A stretch of 64,000 nucleotides of DNA from Syntrophaceae bacterium (GTDB taxonomy: Bacteria; Desulfobacterota; BSN033; UBA1163). The notes below the pieces were generated by a model. It was not told the origin of the DNA. It searched no databases and saw only the letters and a list, made by a program, of their open reading frames with translations. This document shows positions 27,166 to 35,664 of the stretch, piece after piece; position 1 is the stretch's first letter; each line of letters opens with the position of its first letter. The position numbers and the translations under genes are program-made. Location of the stretch: contig JACAEX010000029.1 in the NCBI GenBank assembly GCA_013388635.1, positions 1 to 64,000 on the forward strand, read 5' to 3'.

Positions 27166-27175
27166 GGAACCGTTC

Positions 27176-28750
27176 ATGAGATCGATTGAGGCGATCCGCA
27201 AGGAACTGGAGAAGCGGAGGGAGGAGGCCTTACGGGGAGGCGGTCAGGAGAGGATCGAGAAACAGCATAAGGAAGGCAAACTAACCGCCCGAGAGAGGCT
27301 TGACCTTCTCCTCGACCAGGGGACTTTTGTTGAGCTCGACCGTTTCGTCACCCATCACTGCACCGATTTTGGAATGGAGAAAAAGAAGTTCTGGGGGGAC
27401 GGGGTGGTCACCGGTTACGGAAAAATCGGGGGGCGCCTTGTCTTCGTTTTCTCTCAGGACTTCACCGTATTTGGTGGAGCCTTGGGAATGGCCTTCGCCG
27501 AAAAGATCTGTAAGGTGATGGATCTTGCGATGAAGACAGGGGCGCCAGTCATCGGCCTCAACGATTCTGGAGGGGCCAGGATTCAGGAGGGCGTGGAGAG
27601 TCTGGCAGGTTATGCGTATATCTTTCTGAGGAATGTCCTGGCATCCGGCGTCATCCCTCAGATCTCGGCAATCATGGGACCATGCGCAGGCGGCGCGGTC
27701 TATTCTCCTGCCATGACCGATTTTATCATCATGACCAAGAAAACCAGCTACATGCATATTACGGGTCCCGATGTGATCAGGGCGGCGCTGGGCAAGACCG
27801 AGACCCCTGATGGAAGGCCCATTACCTCCGAGCTCTTAGGCGGGTCAAAGGTCCACATGGAGAAGAGCGGCGTGGCGCATTTCGCCGGGGAGAATGACGA
27901 AGACACGATCCGCCTGATCAAGGAGTTGCTCAGCTTCCTTCCTCAGAACAATCGAGAGAAACCACCTGTCACCACCTGCACGGACGACCCCAATCGAATG
28001 GACGAATCGTTAAAGACCGTGGTTCCCGAAGATTCAAAAAAGGCCTATGATATGAAGAGGATTATTTTCTCCGTCGTGGATCACGGCTATTTCCTCGAGG
28101 TCCAGAAGGATTGGGCAAAGAATATCGTGGTAGGATTTGCACGTTTCAATGGATTCCCCACGGGCATCATCGCCAATCAGCCCAACTGGTTGGCCGGTTC
28201 GCTCGACCCTGATTCTTCGGTCAAGGCAGCTCGATTCGTCCGCTTCTGTGACTGTTTTAACATCCCTCTGGTCACCTTTGTCGATGTCCCGGGCTTTCTT
28301 CCCGGAATCGACATGGAGGAGAGGGGGATCATCCGACACGGATCTAAGCTCCTCTATGCGTTTTGCGAGGCTACCGTTCCAAAGATTACCATCATCACAC
28401 GAAAAGGATACGGAGGAGCCTATGATGTGATGTCGAGCAAACATATTCGAGGCGATATCAACTACTGTTATCCAACAGCCGAGATCGCGGTGATGGGTGC
28501 AGAGGGTGCGGTCAATATCATCTTCCGCAATGAGATCAAAGAGGCAAAGGACCCCAAAGAAACCAGAGAGCAACTGGTCAGGGAGTACCAGGAAAAATTC
28601 GCCAGCCCCTATAAGGCAGCTGAGCTGGGATATGTGGATGAGATTATCGAACCCGAGGAGACCCGTCCCAAGATCATTCAGGCTCTGGATATCTTGAAGA
28701 CGAAGGTGGACACCAATCCCTGGCGAAAGCATGGAAACATCCCACTGTAA
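27176..28750 (+). CDS. Acyl-CoA carboxylase carboxyltransferase subunit (propionyl-CoA carboxylase beta / methylmalonyl-CoA decarboxylase alpha type)
   Basis: This 524-residue protein has the two crotonase-like carboxyltransferase halves; blocks such as [13 protein letters not shown] and the second-half [10 protein letters not shown] with [10 protein letters not shown] are typical. It moves a carboxyl group between biotin and propionyl-CoA. No biotin carboxylase or biotin carrier gene is present in the window, so it could act in propionyl-CoA carboxylase, a transcarboxylase or a sodium-pumping decarboxylase. AGGAGGGGGG precedes the ATG. Confidence 0.92.
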   Translation: MRSIEAIRKELEKRREEALRGGGQERIEKQHKEGKLTARERLDLLLDQGTFVELDRFVTHHCTDFGMEKKKFWGDGVVTGYGKIGGRLVFVFSQDFTVFGGALGMAFAEKICKVMDLAMKTGAPVIGLNDSGGARIQEGVESLAGYAYIFLRNVLASGVIPQISAIMGPCAGGAVYSPAMTDFIIMTKKTSYMHITGPDVIRAALGKTETPDGRPITSELLGGSKVHMEKSGVAHFAGENDEDTIRLIKELLSFLPQNNREKPPVTTCTDDPNRMDESLKTVVPEDSKKAYDMKRIIFSVVDHGYFLEVQKDWAKNIVVGFARFNGFPTGIIANQPNWLAGSLDPDSSVKAARFVRFCDCFNIPLVTFVDVPGFLPGIDMEERGIIRHGSKLLYAFCEATVPKITIITRKGYGGAYDVMSSKHIRGDINYCYPTAEIAVMGAEGAVNIIFRNEIKEAKDPKETREQLVREYQEKFASPYKAAELGYVDEIIEPEETRPKIIQALDILKTKVDTNPWRKHGNIPL

Positions 28751-28756
28751 AGCGAA

Positions 28757-28930
28757 AATTCGAAGCACGAAATCCGAATCTCGAAACGAATTCAAATGAT
28801 CAAAGCACGAAACTCTAAACAAAACATAATCCAGTTTCAGAAATTTGGTCATTCGAATTTTGGATTTGTTTCGGATTTTCCGCCAGAGGCGGATCTGCCT
28901 TGGCATGACAATATTCGAATTTCTAAATTA
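28757..28930 (-). repeat. Interspersed double-hairpin repeat, copy 2 (inverted)
   Basis: The same 35-bp core in reverse orientation at 28875-28909, with CGAAATCC/TTCGAA word arms from 28757 on. It occupies the spacer between the carboxyltransferase and mutase genes. Confidence 0.85.
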
Positions 28931-28950
28931 AGATATATCATGAGGTGAAT

Positions 28951-30606
28951 ATGTCTAAGAACATTCAAGAAGAGTTTGAACGATGGAAAAAAACCACGCT
29001 AAACAAGGTCCTCTCAAAGGCCCCTGAAAGAGAACCTTCCTTTCAGACCACCTCTCATATCGAGATGAAACGTCTCTACACGCCCCTCGATACCGAAGAG
29101 ATCGATTACTGCCGAGATCTGGGTTTCCCCGGAGAATACCCCTTCACGCGCGGGGTGCAGCCCACCATGTACCGGGGCCGTCTCTGGACGATGCGCCAGT
29201 ATGCGGGGTTTGCAACGGCAGAGGAGACGAACAGGCGTTACAAATACCTCTTGCAGCAGGGACAGACAGGCCTGAGCGTGGCCTTCGACCTGCCGACACA
29301 GATCGGCTACGATTCCGATCACCCCCTTTCTGACGGCGAGGTTGGAAAGGTCGGTGTGGCCATCGATACGTTGAAGGATATGGAGATCCTCTTCGATGGT
29401 ATTCCCCTCGATCAGGTCTCCACTTCGATGACGATCAACTCTACGGCAGCGATCCTTCTTGCGATGTACATCGCCGTGGCGGAGAAACAGGGTGTCAAAT
29501 CTGAGGTCCTCCAGGGGACGATTCAGAACGACATCTTAAAGGAGTATGCAGCGAGAGGGACCTACATCTACCCGCCTCTGGAGTCGATGCGGATCGTGAC
29601 GGACATCTTTGCCTTCTGCAAGGAGCATACCCCCCGATGGAACACCATCAGCATCAGCGGCTATCATATGCGGGAGGCGGGTTGCACAGCCGTCCAGGAA
29701 GTTGCCTTTACCCTGGCTGACGGCATTGCCTACGTCGAGGCAGCGATCAGAGCCGGGCTCGACGTCGATTCCTTTGCTTCCAGGCTCGCCTTCTTCTTCT
29801 GCTGCCACAACAATTTCATCGAGGAGGTCGCCAAATTCAGGGCAGCTCGAAGACTCTGGGCAAAGATCATGAGGGAGCGTTTTAAGGCAAAAAGGGATGA
29901 ATCCTGTATGCTGCGGTTTCACACCCAAACGGCAGGCTGTTCGCTCACAGCCCAGCAGCCCGATAACAATGTGGTCCGAGTGGCCTTCCAGGCCCTCGCA
30001 GCCGTTCTGGGCGGAACCCAGTCGCTTCACACCAATTCGAGAGACGAGGCTTATGCCCTGCCCACAGAGGATTCCGTGAGGATCGCCCTGAGGACCCAGC
30101 AGATCATCGCCTATGAGAGCGGGGTCGCGGATATGATCGACCCTCTTGGAGGCTCGTATGCGGTGGAGAGTCTCACCCATGAGATAGAGAAAAAGGCTGC
30201 TGAATACATTGAACGAATCGATGGGATGGGCGGAGCGATCAAAGCGATCGAATCCGGTTATATCCAGGGTGAGATCGCTGAGAGCGCGTACCAGTATCAG
30301 AAGGAGATCGAAACAAAGAAACGGATCATCGTGGGCCTGAACCAGTTTCAGATCGAAGAAGAACCTCTCAGAGATATTCTGCGAATCCGACCGGAGGTCG
30401 AACGCTACCAGAAAGAGAAGCTTGCAAGGGTCAAGAAAGAGAGGGATAGCGGAAGAGTGAAGCAAACCCTTTCGGTTCTGAAAAAGGCAGCTCAGGGAAC
30501 CGAGAATCTGGTCCCGCCCATTTTAGAGGCGGTCAGGGCCTATGCCACGCTGGGCGAAATCTCAGATGCGTTGAGGGAGGTCTTTGGGGAATACAAAGAA
30601 AGATAA
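28951..30606 (+). CDS. Methylmalonyl-CoA mutase, large (catalytic) subunit
   Basis: The 551-residue protein is the substrate-binding TIM-barrel part of a split mutase. [20 protein letters not shown] and [17 protein letters not shown] are family hallmarks, and the isomerase tail contains [15 protein letters not shown] and [10 protein letters not shown]. The B12-binding domain is encoded separately 59 bp downstream. The ATG at 28951 has GAGGTGA; a GTG six bases earlier is less likely. It interconverts succinyl-CoA and (R)-methylmalonyl-CoA. Confidence 0.95.
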   Translation: MSKNIQEEFERWKKTTLNKVLSKAPEREPSFQTTSHIEMKRLYTPLDTEEIDYCRDLGFPGEYPFTRGVQPTMYRGRLWTMRQYAGFATAEETNRRYKYLLQQGQTGLSVAFDLPTQIGYDSDHPLSDGEVGKVGVAIDTLKDMEILFDGIPLDQVSTSMTINSTAAILLAMYIAVAEKQGVKSEVLQGTIQNDILKEYAARGTYIYPPLESMRIVTDIFAFCKEHTPRWNTISISGYHMREAGCTAVQEVAFTLADGIAYVEAAIRAGLDVDSFASRLAFFFCCHNNFIEEVAKFRAARRLWAKIMRERFKAKRDESCMLRFHTQTAGCSLTAQQPDNNVVRVAFQALAAVLGGTQSLHTNSRDEAYALPTEDSVRIALRTQQIIAYESGVADMIDPLGGSYAVESLTHEIEKKAAEYIERIDGMGGAIKAIESGYIQGEIAESAYQYQKEIETKKRIIVGLNQFQIEEEPLRDILRIRPEVERYQKEKLARVKKERDSGRVKQTLSVLKKAAQGTENLVPPILEAVRAYATLGEISDALREVFGEYKER

Positions 30607-30665
30607 TAGTTCGCAGTTCGGAGGCTAAAAATTTAATACTCCGAACCTCTCCGAGGGAGGGAGTT

Positions 30666-31064
30666 ATGGCTCGCAAGATTCGTGTGCTGATTGCAAAGCC
30701 GGGCCTGGATGGTCATGACAGAGGGGCAAAGGTGATCGCCCGGGCACTCAGAGATGCTGGAATGGAGGTGATCTATACAGGGATAAGGCAAACGCCTGAA
30801 CAGATTGCCAACGCCGCCATCCAAGAAGGGGTGGATATGGTGGGCCTGTCCAGCCTTTCCGGCGCCCACATGAGCCTCTTCCCCAAAGTGGTTCAGATTC
30901 TTAAGGAGAAAGGTGCGGAGGATATCATCGTCTTCGGAGGAGGGATCATTCCGGTCGATGACATTCCGGAGCTGAAGAAGGCAGGGATCCGGGAGATCTT
31001 CCAACCCGGCGCCTCCACTGAAGAGATCATCAAATACATCCAAGAAAATGTAAAAACCACATGA
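30666..31064 (+). CDS. Methylmalonyl-CoA mutase, small (cobalamin-binding) subunit
   Basis: The 132-residue B12-binding domain has the DxHxxG motif as LDGHDRG (Asp15, His17, Gly20), His17 being the lower axial cobalt ligand, followed by GLSSLSGAH and FGGGIIP. It completes the split mutase with the preceding gene. GAGGGAGGG precedes the ATG. Confidence 0.96.
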   Translation: MARKIRVLIAKPGLDGHDRGAKVIARALRDAGMEVIYTGIRQTPEQIANAAIQEGVDMVGLSSLSGAHMSLFPKVVQILKEKGAEDIIVFGGGIIPVDDIPELKKAGIREIFQPGASTEEIIKYIQENVKTT

Positions 31065-31069
31065 GATGT

Positions 31070-31240
31070 GAAATTCGAAATCCTAAATCCGAAGCACGAA
31101 ACAAATTCAAAATTCGAATTTCTTAATGTTCAAAGTCCCTTGGTCATTTGAATTCGGGTCATTCGGATTTGTTTCGTATTTTCCGCCAGAGGCGGATCTG
31201 CCTTGGCATGACGATATTCGGATTTCGGATTTGTTAAATC
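31070..31240 (-). repeat. Interspersed double-hairpin repeat, copy 3 (inverted)
   Basis: Core at 31178-31212, identical in orientation to copy 2, preceded by words such as GAAATTCGAAATCC and CACGAAACAAATTC. It fills the spacer before the epimerase gene and ends just before its ribosome binding site. Confidence 0.85.
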
Positions 31241-31254
31241 AAAAGGAGGCTTCC

Positions 31255-31665
31255 ATGCTTAAAAAGATCAATCACATCGCCATTGCCGTTAATAATCTCG
31301 AAGAGGCATCCAAATTCTATCAGGAGGTGATGGGCCTGACCCTTTCAGGGGTGGAGGTGGTCCCTGCCCAGAAGACAAAGGTGGGGTTTTTTAAGATTGG
31401 AGAGTCGAATATTGAACTGGTCCAGCCCTCTGAGCCCGACTCTCCTCTTGTGAAATTCCTGGAGACCAAAGGCCAGGGGATCCATCACCTCTGTTTCGAG
31501 GTCGACGATGTGGAGGCAGAGGTCAGGGCCTTTCTTGAAAAGGGAGCGACGATGGTCGATCAGAAGCCCAGACCCGGAGCCCATCACTCCAAGGTTGCTT
31601 TCGTCCATCCCAAATCCTCAAGTGGCGTGCTGATCGAGCTTTGCGAACTTTCGAAGGACCACTGA
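31255..31665 (+). CDS. mce: Methylmalonyl-CoA epimerase
   Basis: The 136-residue VOC-fold enzyme begins MLKKINHIAIAVNN with the first metal-ligand His at about 7. It has GQGIHHLCFEVDD in the middle and GVLIELCE at the end, which supplies the last metal-binding Glu. It racemises (S)- and (R)-methylmalonyl-CoA. The ATG at 31255 with AAGGAGG is chosen; the longer frame from 31126 runs through the repeat element. Length fits the family. Confidence 0.95.
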   Translation: MLKKINHIAIAVNNLEEASKFYQEVMGLTLSGVEVVPAQKTKVGFFKIGESNIELVQPSEPDSPLVKFLETKGQGIHHLCFEVDDVEAEVRAFLEKGATMVDQKPRPGAHHSKVAFVHPKSSSGVLIELCELSKDH

Positions 31666-31754
31666 ATAGGCATGGGGAAGAATATAGGAACCCAAATCTT
31701 ACGCGCTGAGCGATATTTTGGCCCAGGGCTTGAGCAGATATCGGAGAGGTTCTT

Positions 31755-33068
31755 ATGAAATACTGGAATCCATACTTAGAAACACTGCCAAGAGGAGATC
31801 TGGAAAGGATCGAGCTCTCCTATTTCAGGAACATCCTCTCCTTTGCAAAGGAACATTCCATCCTTTATCGAGAGAAGCTCAAAGGCATTGAGGGGAGGGA
31901 TATCCAGTCGTTTGATGACCTCAAGAGGATTCCTCTCACGGACAAAGAGGAGTTGAGGAGATATCAGGAGATGGAGCCCTTTCCCTATGGCGGGATATTG
32001 GGGACCGATATCGGGAAGGTGACCACCTTCAGGCAGACCAGTGGTACGACTGGAAAGCCTGTCTATGTCCCTGAAACCTATGAGAGCTGGCAGTGGAGGA
32101 TCGAGGCCTGGTGCCATATCCTCTATATGGCAGGATTCAGGCCCCGCCACCGAATCTTCCTCCCCTTTGTCTATAACGTCTATGTTGCCTTCTGGGAGGG
32201 TCATTATGCCTCTGAAAAGCTTGGATGTGAGCTCATCCCGGGAGGAGGCCTCGACACAAAAGGAAGGATTTACAAGATCCTTGAAGTCAAGGCCAATGCC
32301 ATGATGAATACGCCTACCTACGGGCTTCACATTGCTGAGGAGGCGAAGAATCTGGGCATCGATCCTGCCTCTCTGGGAATCGAAAGGATGCTCTGCGCTG
32401 GAGAGCCCATGCCTCTTGCTACCCGACTGAGACTGGAACAGGTCTACCGATGTCCTGTATACGACCATATCGGCGGGACGGAGCCCTGTGCATGGGCCGG
32501 GATGTGCGAAGCACAGGACGGAATGCACGTGATCGAACCCTTCTTCTTGGTCGAAATCCTCGACCGTGAGACGCTCCAGAAAGAAGTGGAAGAGGGTCAA
32601 ATGGGAGTGGCTGTGGTCACGCCTCTGGGACGCAGATCCTTTCCCCTGATACGGTTCAATACAAAGGACTTGGTGATCAGGGGAAAGGACTCCTGTGCCT
32701 GTGGAAGGACATCGAAAAAGATCAAAGAGGTGGTGGGCAGAACCGACGATCTTCGAAAGGTCCGCGGCGTGCTCTTCTCTCCCAAAACTGTGGAAGAGGT
32801 GATCCGGAGGGAGTTTCAGGAGGTCGAGGAGTTCGAGATCGTGGTGGAGAGAAGAGATCTGATGGACGTCATCTCGCTCAGGGCAGAGGTTAATCCCAGG
32901 CTTCCGATAAGCTCGATTGAGCAGACAAAGGCCCGGCTGAAGGAGAGTCTTAAGATAGCGACCAATCTCTCGTTTAATGTGATCATGGAGCCTCCGGGCT
33001 CGCTTCCGCGATACATGCTCAAGGCAAAACGTTTCAAAGACATGAGGGAAGGTGAGAAAAATGAATGA
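31755..33068 (+). CDS. Phenylacetate-CoA ligase-like adenylating enzyme
   Basis: This 437-residue AMP-binding enzyme of the PaaK branch has the adenylate motif QTSGTTGKPVY at about residues 94-104, HIGGTEPCAWA and VVGRTDD before the C-terminal subdomain. It would activate an aromatic or other carboxylic acid to its CoA ester. GGAGAGG precedes the ATG. Its stop overlaps the start of a 51-codon ORF, so the two are translationally coupled. Confidence 0.88.
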   Translation: MKYWNPYLETLPRGDLERIELSYFRNILSFAKEHSILYREKLKGIEGRDIQSFDDLKRIPLTDKEELRRYQEMEPFPYGGILGTDIGKVTTFRQTSGTTGKPVYVPETYESWQWRIEAWCHILYMAGFRPRHRIFLPFVYNVYVAFWEGHYASEKLGCELIPGGGLDTKGRIYKILEVKANAMMNTPTYGLHIAEEAKNLGIDPASLGIERMLCAGEPMPLATRLRLEQVYRCPVYDHIGGTEPCAWAGMCEAQDGMHVIEPFFLVEILDRETLQKEVEEGQMGVAVVTPLGRRSFPLIRFNTKDLVIRGKDSCACGRTSKKIKEVVGRTDDLRKVRGVLFSPKTVEEVIRREFQEVEEFEIVVERRDLMDVISLRAEVNPRLPISSIEQTKARLKESLKIATNLSFNVIMEPPGSLPRYMLKAKRFKDMREGEKNE

Positions 33069-33216
33069 AGAGATTAGAAAGGAGATCGAGAGGCTCGAGG
33101 AGAGTGCGGCAAGGCTTGAGGCGCTCGCCCAGGATAATCCCGCTATCCTCAGGAATGCTCAAATCATATCGACCTTTATCTACATATTGAAATTCGTCAC
33201 CCCTAAGCCGGCGTAG
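33061..33216 (+). CDS. 51-residue protein translationally coupled to the ligase gene
   Basis: The ATG lies inside the end of the ligase gene (8-bp overlap) and has GGAAGGTGAG upstream. The N-terminal 24 residues (MNEEIRKEIERLEESAARLE...) form a highly charged helix with coiled-coil character. The rest (NPAILRNAQIIST... ) is a more hydrophobic helix with FIYILKFV. I do not recognise it. Overlap, a good ribosome binding site and amphipathic design argue for a real small partner protein of the ligase or a neighbouring complex. Confidence 0.65.
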   Translation: MNEEIRKEIERLEESAARLEALAQDNPAILRNAQIISTFIYILKFVTPKPA

Positions 33217-33244
33217 CCGCAAACAAAAACGTTTCGGAGGTTGA

Positions 33245-33425
33245 AAAATCCAAAATCCGAATATCGTCATGCCAAGGCAGATCCGCCTCTGGCGGAAAAT
33301 ACGAAACAAATTCGAATTTTCGAAATCCAAGTGTCTTAGGCTTTCAGTTGTTTGAAACATTTGAAATTTTGTCATTTGAGATTGTTTCGAATTTCGGATT
33401 TTGTGTTTCGAATTTAAAATTCGGC
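33245..33425 (+). repeat. Interspersed double-hairpin repeat, copy 4
   Basis: Core at 33266-33300, same orientation as copy 1, with AAATCCGAATATC to the left and complementary TTCGAATTTCGGATTTTG words to the right. It accounts for most of the 335-bp stretch 33217-33551 without a gene; the rest shows nothing recognisable. Confidence 0.85.
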
Positions 33426-33551
33426 CAATTTTATTTCTAAGGAATTAAGTAAGGGAATTTTTGACGGGGATATTGTTTTTCGTTTAAGTTCGTTTTACGA
33501 TATGCCCTGTGCTCTTTGCGCCATGGATTGCCTAAGTAAGGAGGAAACGTG

Positions 33552-35654
33552 ATGGAAGAGGTAAAGAAGATTCGAACAGCCTGCCGGAGTTGCCATGGAG
33601 GTTGTGGCGTCATCGCCCATGTCAAAGATGGCAAGGTGATCAAGGTGGAAGGGGATCCCGATTCCCCGATCAGCCATGGAACCATGTGCAGTAAGGGTCT
33701 TGCCATCACCCAATTGGCCTACCATCCTGACCGGGTTCTCTATCCCTTGAAAAGAAAAGGGGCAAAAGGGGAAGGTAAGTGGGAGAGAATTACCTGGGAC
33801 GAGGCCCTGGATACCATTGTGGAAAGATTCAAGAAGGTGATCGCTGAATACGGGCCGGAATCGATCGTGGTCGGTCAGGGCACGGGCAGGGATTACGAAA
33901 GCCATCTCTACCGTTTTGCCAACCTCCTGGGAACCCCCAATGTCCTAACAGCCGGCCATATGTGTTATGTGTCAAGGGTTGGCTCAACCCTGATCACCTG
34001 CGGCACCCTCCCCATCGCCGACTATGATGGCGGTCCCAGATGCATCGTCATGTGGGGATGCAATCCCCAGTGGACCAACCCGGATGAGTACAAGGGAGAG
34101 GCATTCTGGAGGGCCTATAAAAGAGGAGTCAAGCTGATCTCGATCGATCCCCGCAAGGGGTTTATCGCAAACAGGGCAGACCTCTGGCTCCAAATCCGTC
34201 CGGGGACCGATGCAGCCATGGCCCTTGGATTTCACCGCGTGATCATTGAGGAAGAGCTTTACGACAAAGATTTCGTAGAAAACTACATCCATGGCTGGGA
34301 TGCGTTCAAGGAAAGGGTGATGAAGGACTATCCACTGGAAAAGGTCCAGGAGATCACCTGGGTCGATAAGGATCTGATCCGGGCTGCAGCCAGAATGTAT
34401 GCCACCACGAAGCCAGCCTGTATCCATTGGGGCGTCCCTACGGAACAGACGATCAACTGCGTCAATTATACCAGGGCGACGACCGGGCTGATGGCTGTGA
34501 CAGGGAATCTGGATGCTCCTGGAGGAAACGCCCTCTTTGTGAACCCGCCTACGCGAACCGTTGCCGAATTTGCCCGGCACAAAGATCTCTCTCCCGAGCA
34601 GCAGAAGAAGAGGCTTGGTGGAGATCAGTTCAAGCTCGGGGCCAGGGTCGCCCTGATCAATCCCAAGAAGGCATGGGATGCGATCCTCACCGGAAAGCCC
34701 TACCCCCTTAAGGCAGGAATCCTCTGCGGCAGCAATCCAGTGGTGACCAGGGCCAATGCCAAGGAGGCCTACGAGGCCCTGAAGAGGCTGGACTTTCTGG
34801 CTGTCATCGACTTCTTCCTCACCCCGACCGCGGAGCTGGCCGACATCTTCCTGCCCTCTGGAACCTGGCTCGAACAGAACCACGTAGCCGACAACTGGAA
34901 ACGGCATGGTTATGTGCTGGCCAGACAGAAGTGTGTCCAGATCGGCGAGTGCTGGCAGGACCACAAGATCTTTCTGGAATTGGGCAAACGCATGGGCCAG
35001 GAGTGGTGGCCTACGGTTGAAGACGCTCTGGATTACCTGCTCGAACCCTCCGGACTGACCTGGGAGCAGTTCAAAGAGAAAGGCTATCTCCGGGGCGAAA
35101 TGGTCTATTACAAGTATAAACAGAGGGGCTTCTCCACACCCACGAAGAAGGTGGAGCTCTATTCGACCGTTCTCGAGAAGTGGGGATATGACCCCCTTCC
35201 CAAATATGTTGAGATTCCGGAGAGTCCGGTTTCAAGACCCGATCTCCTCAAAGACTATCCCTACATTCTGAACGCAGGCCTGCGCACACCCACGTTCTTC
35301 CATTCAGCAAACCGGCAAATTCCGGTCCTTAGGGAGATCAGACCGGATCCCATCGTGGAGATCCATCCGGAGACGGCCAAAAAACATCATATCAAAGAAG
35401 GGCAGTGGGTCTATATCTCATCGCCGAGAGGACGGATCAAACAGCGCGCAAAGCTAAACGAAAACATCGATCCAAGGGTCGTCGTGGCCGAGCATGGGTG
35501 GTGGTTTCCAGAAGTGAAAGATCCCGGCCACGGCTGGAACATATCCAATGTCAATATCCTGACCGACAATGCCTTTGAAACCCTGGACCCTGCGATGGGC
35601 TCCACCAATCTGCGGGTCTGTCTGTGTAATATATCTCCCTGTGAGGATAAGTAG
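33552..35654 (+). CDS. Molybdopterin (bis-MGD) oxidoreductase, catalytic subunit
   Basis: The 700-residue DMSO-reductase-family enzyme has an N-terminal [4Fe-4S] site (Cys 11, 14, 18, 46), then GTPNVLTAGHMCYVSR in which Cys138 is the probable Mo/W ligand. The MGD-binding blocks (CNPQWTNPDE, GSNPVVTRAN) and the C-terminal MopB domain (NAGLRTPTFFHSANRQ) follow. No Tat signal is present, so it is cytoplasmic. The electron-transfer subunit follows with a 10-bp gap. The substrate is unknown; formate, aldehyde, acetylene-hydratase-like or thiosulfate-type relatives cannot be separated by eye. AGGAGG precedes the ATG at 33552. Confidence 0.9.
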   Translation: MEEVKKIRTACRSCHGGCGVIAHVKDGKVIKVEGDPDSPISHGTMCSKGLAITQLAYHPDRVLYPLKRKGAKGEGKWERITWDEALDTIVERFKKVIAEYGPESIVVGQGTGRDYESHLYRFANLLGTPNVLTAGHMCYVSRVGSTLITCGTLPIADYDGGPRCIVMWGCNPQWTNPDEYKGEAFWRAYKRGVKLISIDPRKGFIANRADLWLQIRPGTDAAMALGFHRVIIEEELYDKDFVENYIHGWDAFKERVMKDYPLEKVQEITWVDKDLIRAAARMYATTKPACIHWGVPTEQTINCVNYTRATTGLMAVTGNLDAPGGNALFVNPPTRTVAEFARHKDLSPEQQKKRLGGDQFKLGARVALINPKKAWDAILTGKPYPLKAGILCGSNPVVTRANAKEAYEALKRLDFLAVIDFFLTPTAELADIFLPSGTWLEQNHVADNWKRHGYVLARQKCVQIGECWQDHKIFLELGKRMGQEWWPTVEDALDYLLEPSGLTWEQFKEKGYLRGEMVYYKYKQRGFSTPTKKVELYSTVLEKWGYDPLPKYVEIPESPVSRPDLLKDYPYILNAGLRTPTFFHSANRQIPVLREIRPDPIVEIHPETAKKHHIKEGQWVYISSPRGRIKQRAKLNENIDPRVVVAEHGWWFPEVKDPGHGWNISNVNILTDNAFETLDPAMGSTNLRVCLCNISPCEDK

Positions 35655-35664
35655 GAGGAGAACG

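Noticed and set aside
29536-30465. Long antisense frame (309 residues) inside the methylmalonyl-CoA mutase gene
   Set aside because: It mirrors the codon structure of a clear real gene and has no family motif; a shadow of high-GC third positions.
31776-32600. Antisense frame of 274 residues inside the PaaK-like ligase gene
   Set aside because: Overlaps a strongly supported ligase on the opposite strand and shows no domain.
26985-33425. The four spacer repeats considered as a CRISPR array
   Set aside because: Copies are 1.9-2.3 kb apart, in both orientations and separated by genes; no cas gene is present.
33984-34964. Long antisense frame (326 residues) inside the molybdopterin oxidoreductase gene
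   Set aside because: Shadow of a well-supported enzyme; composition biased and no motif.
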